From the NCBI GenBank assembly GCA_013396635.1, contig WBMW01000024.1:1-64000 (forward strand): 64,000 bases of DNA, given 5' to 3'. A program made the position numbers and the translations under genes. Numbering within the stretch: position 1 is the first letter of the stretch; each line of letters opens with the position of its first letter. The stretch comes from Penelope pileata (Eukaryota; Chordata; Aves; Galliformes; Cracidae). The notes under the pieces are model-generated. The model was given only the letters and a program-made list of their open reading frames with translations. It was not told the DNA's origin and made no database searches. Shown piece by piece: positions 25,602 to 37,570 of the stretch.

Positions 25602-28600
25602 ATGTTTCTATTCTACTGAGACAACAAAGCAAATTACGAAAAGTGAAGAAGTGAAGCAGAAGACATAATGCGATGTATTATAGACACCTCCAGTGCCACC
25701 ATCAGACATTTTTATCTACTTCAATTTTTTGGAAAATTTTCAGAAAACAACTTTTTTTTTTTCTCCCAGATGGAATGGATTGTAGTACATGAATCTTTAC
25801 CATTGCTTAATGTGGATTTGGAGTAAGAAATAACTGAAATTAGATATGAATCGTTTGTGTGTCCAATTAGCTGTTGTGAATGGAGGAGAGAGGATGTTAA
25901 AAGCTGTTAACTGCTGTGATTTTTATTGCGCTGACTACATGGCCTGTGGCTATAACCATAGGCTCTGGAGGGTAGCCTCATGCCATGTAGTATAAGGGCA
26001 CTTCTGGGAGGAAGGAGCAAATATCTGCCAAAACACTTTGTCCTGAGCAGTGAGGCTACATCTCCGTTTTGTCATGTTACTTGCAAGTAGTGGTGTTTTT
26101 CCTTCAAGGCCTAAAGATGTTTTATTTATGTTTTCTTTCATGTATCTAGACTAGATTAATAACAGAACAAAAGTTCCAGTGGTGTGGTACAGTGTCTTCA
26201 TGTTTTTAATTCTGTTCCCTATATTCAAGGGATTTCCTTGCAGGAATAGAAACCTCTGCAATAACAACTCCTATTTATGTTAATCTTTTGCAATCAGCGT
26301 GCAGTCTGAAATAATTACAATGAAAACACCCTCTGCTCCAAATGCTCACAACTTGCATTTATTTCAGGCTTTTTTGCCTCAGAATTCTGAAAACATAATC
26401 CCTCATTCTGCTCTGCTTCATCTCCTTTGCATGAATTTATCCAACAGAACCTTTTGTGAGCATCATTAACAATGGTCATGCCATAATAAATTACATAATT
26501 TGGGAAGTTTTTAATTAAATAAGTTAAAAAAAAATCAAAGCATAATAAATTAAATTAGGTAACATCTTACCATAATGAATTTCCACATGAGGTGTGTAAT
26601 GAAGTAGATCAAAGTATAATCTATAATCTGAAGCTTTTAGCCTTTATAGCTTTACTAGTGTAAGCCACAACATGTTTTTTTACCTTTTTTAATCTTTTTG
26701 AAAAAAATCATGGTGTATGTGCAATGGATTATGCAAAGTTAGCAGAAAAACATTAACAAAGACACGACTAAGAGCCTGTTTGACTCTGTGAAGATGCGTC
26801 TTCCAGCCTTCCTTGTTTCTTTTAGAACTGCTTGCCCAAGTCAGGGCCATTTCCTCCAGCTTGGCAGTTGCCCTTCTGCCCCATTTATTCTTTCAGCGCT
26901 GGGCAGAATTAGGGGTATTTTTGGTAGAATTGACCAGTGTCTGTGGTATAAAGAGCACATTCAGCACCAAGTCTCCATGCCAGCTCTGTTTGCATTTAGC
27001 TGGACTGCTTGCCCAGGTACATGGGAAGGAAAAGTAAGATCAACCTCAGCACGTATGTGCAGTGCCACGGAGTGACTCCACAGGTGTCCTCAGGAGCTAC
27101 CAGTGCCTGCCTTTGCTTTCACCTTCTCCTTGCATCCAGAAATCATAAGACTGTTATACGATACCCTGCCTTCTAGTCTCTTACATGGCACAGCTGGGTT
27201 GCTTTCACCAAAGGGATGCTCTCCATTTAAAGGATTTGGTTCAAAAAATTTTCCTTTCTACACACGGTATGCAGCTTCAGCTTCATGACAGTGAATGGTG
27301 CTTTGCTTTTCAGTTATGAGATTATGACGGGATTGAACAAAAACCAATGGAAGAGGACATGGAAAAGGAATTTTTAAAATTATGAATATCAATTTGTGTT
27401 TTTCCCGGATATCTCTGAACAGTTACAGGAGCAGTGCAATGGCAGGTACATTACATTCACCATTTTGATTTGATGATGCACAGAGACAGAATAATGTTTT
27501 GTAATCATCTTTCACAAGTGCAAATGGCTGTGTAGAAGGCTACGAAAAACAAAGAATAGTATTTGTATCTCTGAGCAGCATCCCTTCTTTTTGATATTTT
27601 AATTTAGAGCTGGTTTAGAGAGATAAGATCGATGTCAGCAACATCAGGCTGTATTTTGGGGTAGATTTCTGGTTTTTGGGGATCTCCTCCCCCTATTCTT
27701 TGCACCACAAAACTCTGAAACTAGAGAATTCGACTTTTGGATGTTCCATTGAAGAAGAAGAAAAAAAGCAACACATCATTTGATTTGTGTATACCTGTAA
27801 TTAGGGCTTGCAGGGTGAGCAAAAGATGTGTGGTGAGGGAGATAAGGTGAAGACAGAGCTCCTGTGTCAGATTGTGACAGTGCTGCCTGTGGTGCCATTG
27901 AGAGTGCTGTGTCTGTCCCCTCCTAGTCAGCTGTCACCTCATCTTGGGTCACTGCAGGGGTAGCTCAGTGTTATGGGAAGCAGAAAAAAAGGGTCTGTTG
28001 CATTTTAATGGTGCCTCTGGCAGTAATTCTGCTTTCAACTAGATACGTATAATACTTAATCAAGTGAGGTCTGTTGTGAAGATGAAATGGCAGCTTGTCT
28101 GAGATGGTGTATCACTCACAAACCTGTTAGCAGGTGGATCTCTTACAGCTCACTGACTCACAGGCTATAGTTCATTTTCACCCAGAAGACTTTTTACAGC
28201 ATTTCAGTATATCCAGATATCCCATCTCACTCTGTCCCTGCTTTTTTAGATCAAAAGAGTAACTGCTGTAAATCTAGAGAAGGTAGGAAGGCATAAAGTT
28301 TATGTAGCAGAAGCACGTCTGTTCTACAGAAAATGCTCCATTTGGGTTTCAGGCATCTACTTGAGCAGTTGCCAGGGAGGACTCTGGAGAGGAACTGGAG
28401 AGCATTGTAGGGAATCACTGCTGTCATCCTTTGTAAAATTTTGGATAACTTGTGGCATGCATGGTAGTCTGGTGGTAAAGAAGAGGAGGGACACAGAGAT
28501 CCAGAAAGCACAACCAGGCAAGAGTAGCTGAAACACAATGTTAGGGGTAACACCAGTGCGCAGAAGAAGGGAAAGCATTAGACAGGAAAAGACGAGTTAA

Positions 28601-31600
28601 AATACAAAGTGTTGCCTGAGAAAAGCAGCTGCTAACAGTGACTTGCTAAGTTGAGAACATGCTGCCTTCAAGCAGAGACTCAGACCCTTTGACCTTGGGA
28701 TCTCACAAGTGAAGGACCTTGGGGCCAGTGGGAAGAAATTCTCACTCTGCAAGTGATACAAATTAGATGGCTGAGGTGGAGAATGATATTAATTGTATCT
28801 GGAAAAGAAGATATTAGAAATTAGTCTTGATGACAGGAGTGTGTCAAATTAATACATTATGTATTTTTGGAATTATACAACGTGTCATAAGTCAATTTTG
28901 TTCCAGGGGAAATGTGACATCTTTTCCTTTTGTGAGTGTGAGTTGCCAAAAGGATGAAAAGCGAGGAAAATGTAAAGCAAAAGGAGAAGTTGTCAAATGG
29001 AGGAGCATGCAGAGAAAGGAATTGACTATGCCATTTAAACTGTATAAATCAACAGTGATATGCCCTATCTCTCAGACTCTTCTGGTATCTCTGTGTGTTT
29101 AGACTGCTAGATCTGTTTTCTATTTTCTGTCTGTTTCAGGGCAAGAGACTTTACCTTGACCTGTAAAGACAGTCATATCCTTTTACATAGCTGTGATTTC
29201 CCAGAGAACATAAGCATAAATCTGCACTGTTGCCATGAGGTACACACTGTGCCTCACAGCAGATCTGTTTTTTAACTCACAAGAGTGTGTGCAAGAGGAT
29301 TTTGCTGGGCTGCTGAAAATATTTGAGCTGCATTTTTAGGTACCGAAATTTTATTTCTTCTGCTTCCAGAATCTGAATAGTTTAGAAGGGAAATGTAGAG
29401 CAAACATTGGCAGTCTGAAATGGTCTTGCTTTTCAGAAAAAATATTGTTTCTGTAATCCTGCTGGGGAAGAGGAGCTATCCTTCCCAAGACAGTTGGTAT
29501 AGGTATGAAAATGTTCAAAGAGCTAACAATTAATAGTTATCCTTCAATGCTGTGCTTTGTTTCTAATGTAGTGAACATGGTTTTTGGAGTGGAATTAAAT
29601 CCAAGTCTCTCTGGGGACTATTGGTGTTTTGCAAATGCTAAATTAAAGTGTGCCATGTGCTGTGCACTAGGGGTGGTCAGCAGTGGCTTGACAAAATTTA
29701 ATTGTGTGTGGCAGGGGAGCTCTGGCTTGCTGAGTGGTACTTGTGATGCAGCTGCAGTCTGGTGGGAGAACAACCTCTCACAGCCCCTTTCCTTTTTCCA
29801 AACAGGAGGGAGACGTTCCCCAGCTGCTTTCCATCCTGCCCTCTGGTGAGGTAGTCCAGCTCTTGGAGCGGGCCTCCTGCACAGCCAGTTTTTGTTCCTT
29901 CAGTTCGCCACCTAGCCTTTGTTTTTTTACACTTCCAGGCTGCAAGTATATAAAATGAGGAACAAGTTACTTAGAAGCCATGAAACAGAAATGGAAGCTG
30001 AGCTACCTTTAAAAAGAGTAGGTGAAGAAGCAGATCAAGATTGGAGAGGAATTTAACTAGTCACTATGTCTTTCAAAGTTGCCTTCCAGTTAAGTTCTTG
30101 AAGCATAGGGTTGGAGGTATCAGCATAGAAATATAGCACTATATCCTTGTTGGGGCCTGCTGGTTTATGTTGGAAATCTCTAAATGTCATATTGTCCTCT
30201 ACTTCCCTATTTTGATCACTCAATGTATGTTTTTTTCTTAATGAGGTCCTCACCTTTCCCAGCTGAGTGCTTTGAGTGTGTTCACCCACCTGGGTGGTGG
30301 TGTAGTCAGTGCACAACATGTTGCAGCATGTTTGGGCTAAAAGAGCGTTAGCAGGGAGGGAGCCACCAGAATTAAACTTAGAAATCTTGTACCTGTGTCA
30401 GCAGTCACTGAGTGGGGAAGTTTCCCAAAAAAAACAAGCTGAAGACCCTATGTGCATGCTTTCCTTCTTCCCATTCTCTTTCCATCCACTAATCAAGTAG
30501 CCTTCCAGTGGCTGCAAACAGGGTTCACAGGAGAGTGGTAAGCATTGTCTGTGTAGCGTGCAGTAATGAAAGGGGTAATTCATGGGATGCAATGCTCAGA
30601 GAGGTGTAGGTGCAGGTGGGGGCTAGGGGGACAGGTATCTTGATGTGTGCTGCACCCACAGGGTACTCAGGGAGGAGCATGCTGCCTTCGGGAAGGAGCA
30701 AGAGCTGTGGTTGAGACTTGGTGCAGGTGCTGTGGCTGGTTCAGTGGCAGCAGGGCAGAGGAGCTGGAGAGAACAACGAAGCATCTGAATGTATGTTTGT
30801 GATGTTTGGAAGTTATTGTGTGAAATGGTGGCATTTTGTTAATTTGCATAGTAATTTGTGATGGCAGAAGCTGAATATTGAACAGTTTAAATCTAAGCAA
30901 CTGGCATTTCATGCTTTGGTGAAGAGAGAGTGGGTGAGTGAAACAACAGGGGTAAATTGTGAATAGAAGTGAAACCAATATGTACAGCTTTCTGTGAACC
31001 TTCCCACCTGCTTCCTGGTGAAATATTGAGCAGCTGGAGCTGTGCTATCTCAGTTTATCATCAGTAATCAGAGTATAGATCTCTTGGGATGTGTTTTGCT
31101 TTCAATTGTTTTGGTGGAAATCTACAGTTAACTAGATTATTTGCATATAGACCAACAATAATGCAAAGAGAATTTGAACCCTTTTTTATCAATGTGATTG
31201 CTCGGAAGTACTCTCATTTTATGAGAGCCTGCTGTCTTTGTTTAGTCAAAGAAGAAACTACTTGAATATAAAATGAGAGAATTTGCATTATTGTCTTTTT
31301 TTCATCTCTGGAAAAAATTGTATTAATCCTAGCAGAAGTAAAACTAATAGAGTTCTCTATACATTAATTAAAAGTACTTTATTACTTTGTTTTCCTAATC
31401 CTTAGTATTGATGACACCTGCAAGAACACAGGACACAATACTTGACCAAGTTATTTAGAGGTATATATTGTTGTGATTGAATTTCTTCAGTTGTTTTGAA
31501 TATTTTTCAGGAAGATGTTTTCTCCCTTGAATGCCATGGAGTTTTGCTCTAAGTTGTCCACTGGACTCCCTCTGTGTTTTTTAATGCAAGGCTAGGTAGG

Positions 31601-34600
31601 TGTGTTTATGAGTTGTTGTCAAAGGCTGCTTTCTCCAGAGGTGTAATTTAGAAACTGGTTCTTCATTCATTCTTATGCTTACCTTGGTCTGAATCTACAA
31701 TTTGGTCTGTTATTCAGTTGGCAGACTGATGACTCATTCCCTTCCTTCACTGGATAGTTGCACATGATCTTATCCCATTCTTAGATTAGTTTTTGTAGAA
31801 AGCTAGCAAGAAATGCTTACAGAATTCAGGGTGGATTGGCATTCCACAGAGAAATTTATTTTACCAAAAAAGAAAAAAAGGGATGGTTGTGACTAAGTCA
31901 TTGTTTTAAATCGTTTATTATGTGCTGGGCTTCACAGTGTGTGGAGTGGAGATACAAAGATGTTCTCTTCTCATTTCTAGTATGCATGAGAAAAGTCAGG
32001 TTGTGCAGAACCAAACTGGTTTTTCTATTCAGGAGCAGGGTGTAGTGAAACCATTAGAAACGTCCATCTCACAGACTATGGAGATCCACATAAAGAAAGC
32101 AATCCCAGTGTAATGGCCACTGTATTTCCAGGATCTTTCTGTAGACAAGCAGTTTCCTGAATGGCACGTCCCCACATGACTTAGCAGAGTCCCATAGGTG
32201 TGAATGCATGCCTCCAGAGAGCAGAACGCTAGGAATTCATTTCTAGCAAATGCTAGAAATGGATAAATAGATGGGTGGTGGAGGGAGATGTGGTGACTAA
32301 CTCTTCGTTCCTGGAATTACACCCTCGGTGTGGAGGACAGCATTAGATATGTCCCAGATATGCTCCTCTCACTCCACCTTTACTGGGAATTAAGACATTT
32401 TCCCCATGGATCCTGTAAGTGAGAACTCTACATCAGGAGTAGTGTGCCTCCAGATTTAAACATAAAACAGCACTCGCATAATGGATTATTTCTTTATTAT
32501 GCAGCGGGTTTTTTATGTTCTTTCATACGGGTTTCAGATAGTGCATATGTTGATTTTCTCCTCTTGCCATGTGGTCCTAACACATGGTGGAGGAAGAACA
32601 TCCAGACTTGAGTTATTTTATCTCCTAAAATCTGTCAGTTTTCCAATGTCACTTTTTTTCTTCTTGATATTGCTTCTGGTATTTTTGTTTAATTTTTGAA
32701 AACAGCGCTTAGGGCTCAGATTGTCACCTTAAAACTGGTTGTTACTGCTTGCTATTAAAAATATCATTTTGGACTGCAGCTGAAGGAATTATTAGGGTAT
32801 AATTTTGCCTTTTTGTACTTTTTTTTTGAGGGGTGTGTTTTCTTGCATTGATTTTCTTTTATTATTATTTTTTATTCTTTTTGATTTGCTAGGTCTGTGT
32901 AGACCACAAGCTTTAAATTATCTAGGCAATTTTAGCTCGTTCATTTTTCAAATATTTATCTGCTAGCTTTGAAGGGGGAATTTGCAGTGAAGGGCTGTCA
33001 TGGAACTTGAAGAGTACCTTTATGCTCAGGGTAAATAAGGAATCTTTCTTTGTACTTAGGCAAAGGTCTCAGCTGGTGCTCTTGCTGATGGTGTCCTTCT
33101 GAACTGACCTGGATTGTTGCATTGTACAGAATACAACAACCAATTGATACCAGGCAATATTCTTGTTGTTATCTGCTTGTAAGTGGTGCTTTTATGTTGC
33201 CCTTAAAAGCAGCATAGAGTTAACACTGAGGGCTCTCAACCTGTCTTCCCAAATGCTGTGTTCATACCACTTCCCTGATAGACACATGGGACCAGTCTTC
33301 ATCTAGTCAACACTTCTTGTGGCCATTTGGAGGGCCACAGTCTGCAAAATCTTTCTTCAGCCTGGCTGCCAAGCTGTGTTTGTAGAAGTTAGCAGTTGAG
33401 TGGCAAGATTCAGAGCTGGAGTTTCTCTAAAGATAGTTACTAGTCTCCTTCAGAGCACAGGAAAGACATCCTTTCCTCCAACTGTACACTCGAGTATCGC
33501 TTTTCTTCATTTTATTTAATAACCTGGCTGCTCTTGAGCTTTTGCAACTGTGAAGTCAGTTGGATGATATTCTGCTGAAAACTTTTGGGCCAATGGAGAC
33601 TGATGTGAAAGAGGAACGTGGACTAATTCTGTTTAACAGCTTGTGCAAAATATGTGTAGGAGTGTAAGGAAGAAACTGTCACTACTGAATCCCAGAAGAA
33701 GTAAGTGTAGGAAAAATGTTTAGAATTTAGGGAAAATGGGAGAAAATGGTGTGCGTAGATTGAACGTGAAGTATCAAGTGTAAAAAGAGAAGCCATCCAA
33801 ATGCTTTTTGGGAAATCATTAGTTTTCAGAGAGCATATTCTGTTGCATCTTGCTAGTGAATAAGAAGTCTGTAAGGTTTTGATGTGTCATGGTTTTACCA
33901 CATACCATTACAGTTTCCTTACTGTGATTAGTGAAGTTTGTTTCTACCAAAAATGAGTATCCTATAGGACAAGTACAAAGACGTTGGCTGATTGTATTTT
34001 TCACCTTTTTGAGAAAGAGAAAATGTTAGATACAAACGCAACTTGTAAAAAAGCAAAGGGGATTTCACTGATAGTGTTATGCGAACACCAGCTTTTTGTG
34101 TAATTTTGTTTAAAGACCAAAAAAAGCAGCATAGCTTGCAAGCAACGCCTAAAGCATGGCTTTGAAAAAGCGTGAATTGCACTTCTTTGAAGACAGCAAA
34201 ATATTTGCTTAAATGAATGTGACCCATTTGATGTTTAAGGGAAAATATTATTACACTTCATTTCCTCTCTTTACCGTAGTATTGAATCTCACTTTTTGTA
34301 GTCATGCATGAATACACCATATTAAGTAGTATTTTTATGAGTTATCTGAATTTCTTATGAATCAACCTATGAATTAAAGAATGCTGCTTGAAAAAAATAA
34401 TTTCAGATAAGATTAAAAGATCAGAGTAACTCATTATTTGCTTCTTTTCATAGATACTTCAATTATATTTTTTCCTTTACATACATATGTTCCCTCTGTT
34501 TTTGTAGCTTTCTAGCAATATTTCCTGTGGGGCTCTTTTCTGCATTATTTTTTCTACGTGCAATTTCTTTTTTCATCTATTAAATGAAATGAAGAGACTT

Positions 34601-36037
34601 CTACATGAAATAAATTGAGAAACATGTTAGCATACAGAAACAGAAAATTTGTCTAGAAAACAGCTTTTCAAGTGGGCTTAATGCAGTTGGTCAAATTAAT
34701 GAGGCTAAGCAGAAAAAAATGAACATTTTTTTGGAGAAGGGTGAAAGAAATATTAAGAAGAAATTACGAAGCCTCAGGGGAGTTTACAAATAACAACTTT
34801 TAAGCATTCTAGCCTTATGAATAGAAAGAACTCTGTCTCTCTCTCAAAAAACAGAAATAAAAACTCATTGATGCTCCTGAACCAACCTGCATCAGGTCTG
34901 CTGGGGTGCTTTCAAACCACTGTGTTATAGCTAAGGGGCAGCCTCATCTTACCAGATGATGATCACCTGGAATTGTGTGTTTAATTGCTTCCTTGCCATA
35001 GCCCCTTTCCCACTGTGAGCAGCAGTAGGCAGTGAATGCTAGCACTCTGAGGCAATGACTGTGGGCAAGGCTGCCTTTTTTAGGCTTTGTGCCTAAGGGA
35101 ACTCCTACTCAGCATCCACAGAAGTAGAAATTAAACCTGTTGTCTTGGAATGCAAACCAAAATTGTTTAAAGCATTTAAAAGGAATTACTCTTCTGTCAG
35201 TCTTTGGTTAATTTTAAACATATTTTTCTTACTGCAAATTTGAAAATGGAGATTATGCTTCTTTTTCAAGGAAATACCACGATGTATCTCCTTTGCCTTC
35301 ATGCAGAGGTTATCTCCTTGCATGAGTCTCTCGCTGTCTGTGGGGAAAAAAAAATGCTAGTCAGCAGTAGCACTCCCCTTTTCAACTGCAGATCGTCTGG
35401 ACCTGCAGAAGCATGGAGCAGAGATGATAACTCTTGCTTCTCCAGTGACTTGGAGCACCTGAACTTCCCTTTAGAGTTTGGCCTCCTGGGAGTCGCTGGG
35501 ATTGCTAGTTTAAGCAAATGTCCTGGTAGAAAATTTAGCTGATAGCAGGAGATGAAATCAAATCTGCTGGCTCTGCTGGGAGATAGCAAGAGAAAGCCAC
35601 AGAGAATCCCTCAGTGAACACAGTCACAAAATAACAAGTCAGAGCCAGTGACTCTCCATTTGGCAAGCTGGGGACCAGTAGGAGAAAAAACCTTTTTTCC
35701 TTTTAAGGCTACAAAACCCAACAGGAGACTTCAGGGAAAACCTCGGTGGCTTGTTCCTGCTGAGTTCTTCTTTTCCCTTGACACATATTGCATCTATTTC
35801 TGTAGAAGAACATGAGTTGGCCTTACATTTTCCAAGACAGGATTATAAATGAAGGTTGGAAAAATGTATTTCCTGTTAAATCCATTTGACTGACTTCAAA
35901 ACTAGCAACAATTAATTAAACTGTATGAAATTTTGTTCTGTAATTTGGGTGCAGAAAATGGAATGAAAATCTTTGCTTGTTTTCTGGTCAGCTTAAGTGT
36001 CATTTTATTGCCAAAAAGCTTTTTAAAAAGGCTTAAG

Positions 36038-36102
36038 CTTTCTTTTCCTTCTTTCTCTTTTTCTCTCTCTCCTCTTTCCTTCTTTCCTTCCTTCCTTCCT
36101 TT
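36038..36102 (+). repeat. 65-base homopyrimidine tract ending in (CCTT)n
   Basis: An uninterrupted C/T run, purine-only on the other strand, begins after gcttaag and ends before ggcaatg. Its right part is a (TTCC)n microsatellite. Such tracts can form triplex (H-DNA) structures; the sequence shows only the tract. Confidence 0.95.
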
Positions 36103-36929
36103 GGCAATGTTCTTAAAACAGATTGTATGAAAGTAGGCACCCAAATTAGTGTTCGCATTGATATCAGTTAGTTGGTTCATTATGTTCTTAAGAATTTGTT
36201 TACCAAAAGTTTGGCCATGTGTGACGCTGTCATTTTTAAAATCTCCTTTCAGGAATTTCCAGATTCGTTTTTTCTTTTTTTGTATGCATACTTATTAGGG
36301 GCTATAACCATGTTGTCAACTCATTAGCTCTTACTCAATTTGTTGATTACAGTTTGGTAACATAAATGAATAAATATTTACATATTTGGTCCTTTACTTT
36401 TAGGTGCTGGTGTAAGTTAAAAATAAGACCACTAATTTGCTTTACAGTACAATGTCATCTAGCCATAATTCTGTATCTTCAACATTTGTTTGCTAATGTA
36501 TCTCAAGAAGCACTGTTGTGGAAACCAGTGCAATTTTAATTAATGTTTCCCACTATGTGCCTTACAAGTGATATTTTTTAAATGGAACATCTTTAATTGA
36601 TCTTTTTTACCCACACAAGTTATAGTGAAAACTGTGCTTAATGTTTTGTAAACCCTAGCTAAGTCATACAAAACATCTACACCCAATGTCTGCTTTTAGG
36701 GTATGCACTTACAGCTCCCTGTTTCAAGTGAGGAACCCTCACCCTGTGAAGTGCATCTCTTCTGTACAGACAACACAGATTGTACAACTATGTGTAACGT
36801 ACAGAACAAAAACATATTTCAGCAGTAATTAGATGTTGTGCTACACGACCTAGAATTATCTCTGTCTTAAGTTTTGCTACTTTCAGATGTTTTCCTTGAG
36901 TTTTACTTCTTATAGATGTAAGTGAAAGT

Positions 36930-37570
36930 AGTCACAGAGCGTCTCAGACTGGAAAGCACCTCTGAAGATTGCTTAGCTCAACCTACCTGCTCAAAGAAGG
37001 GGCATCTGGGGCAGATTGCTCAGGATAAGCAGGGTTTTGAATAAGTCTAGGGATGCAGACTCTGCATCATTTCTGTACAACCTGTTCCACTGTTCCAAGT
37101 TGGACCATTCACAGTAAAAAAAAGACTTTTCTTATATTCAGGTGGAATTCCCTTTATTTCTGTTTGTGCCTGTTGCCTCTTAACAGCAGCACATCTCCCT
37201 GGTCTGTCAACTGCTTTTGTATCAGTTTTGTATAATCTGCAAACTTGCTGAGAACTCTGTCCCATCCTCTAGGTCATTCATAAAAATGCAAAATGTTCCT
37301 GGCCCTAATACTGACCCCTGGGGTGCTCCGCTTGCGGCTGGCCTCCAGCTGGAATTTGTGCTGCTGTCCACAGCCTTTGCAACTCCTCCGTTCGATCCAG
37401 TCAAGATAAAGAACATTCACTTCTCTCTTGACTCTGTGAAATGGGCCAGGCATTCCATCATGGCCCATGGGTTTGTGCATGTCCAGTTTGTTTAAATATT
37501 CCTTAGCGTGATGCTCCTCTCATTGCTCCAGACTTTCTCACTGCTCACAGGGGCCTGGGATTTCTGCAAA
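36930..37570 (-). mobile_element. CR1 LINE fragment with reverse-transcriptase remnant, antisense
   Basis: The left end (agtcacagagcgtctcagac...ggaaagcacctctgaag) matches the reverse complement of a CR1 3' terminus. The right part is reverse complement of ORF2, with tactgacccctggggtgctc and ggctggcctccagctggaat. The sequence between appears internally deleted, because the 3' tail and the RT region are closer than in a full element. The copy is 5'-truncated near 37570. Confidence 0.88.
37222..37416 (-). pseudogene. CR1 ORF2 reverse-transcriptase fragment (broken)
   Basis: The minus-strand frame reads ...SGAPQGSVLGPGTFCIFMNDL..., the conserved PQGSVLGP...NDL block of non-LTR retrotransposon reverse transcriptases. 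The catalytic box that normally follows is shifted into another frame by an indel and reads FADY instead of FADD, so the enzyme is dead. The open frame is only 64 codons. It is part of the antisense CR1 copy. Confidence 0.85.

Larger units (their letters stand above)
25221..36929. other. Intronic DNA, no gene seen
   Basis: AT-rich sequence with a 21-base T-run at 25581-25601, a 65-base pure pyrimidine tract at 36038-36102 and other short runs. Open frames stay near 115 codons or less and none is recognisable. At 26805-27130 a loosely repeated unit (gaactgcttgcccaagt / ggactgcttgcccaggt) occurs twice. Confidence 0.5.

Noticed and set aside
26959..26982. ttcagcacc, left half of an REST/NRSF element
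   Set aside because: The right half (ggacagcgcc) is absent at any allowed spacing.
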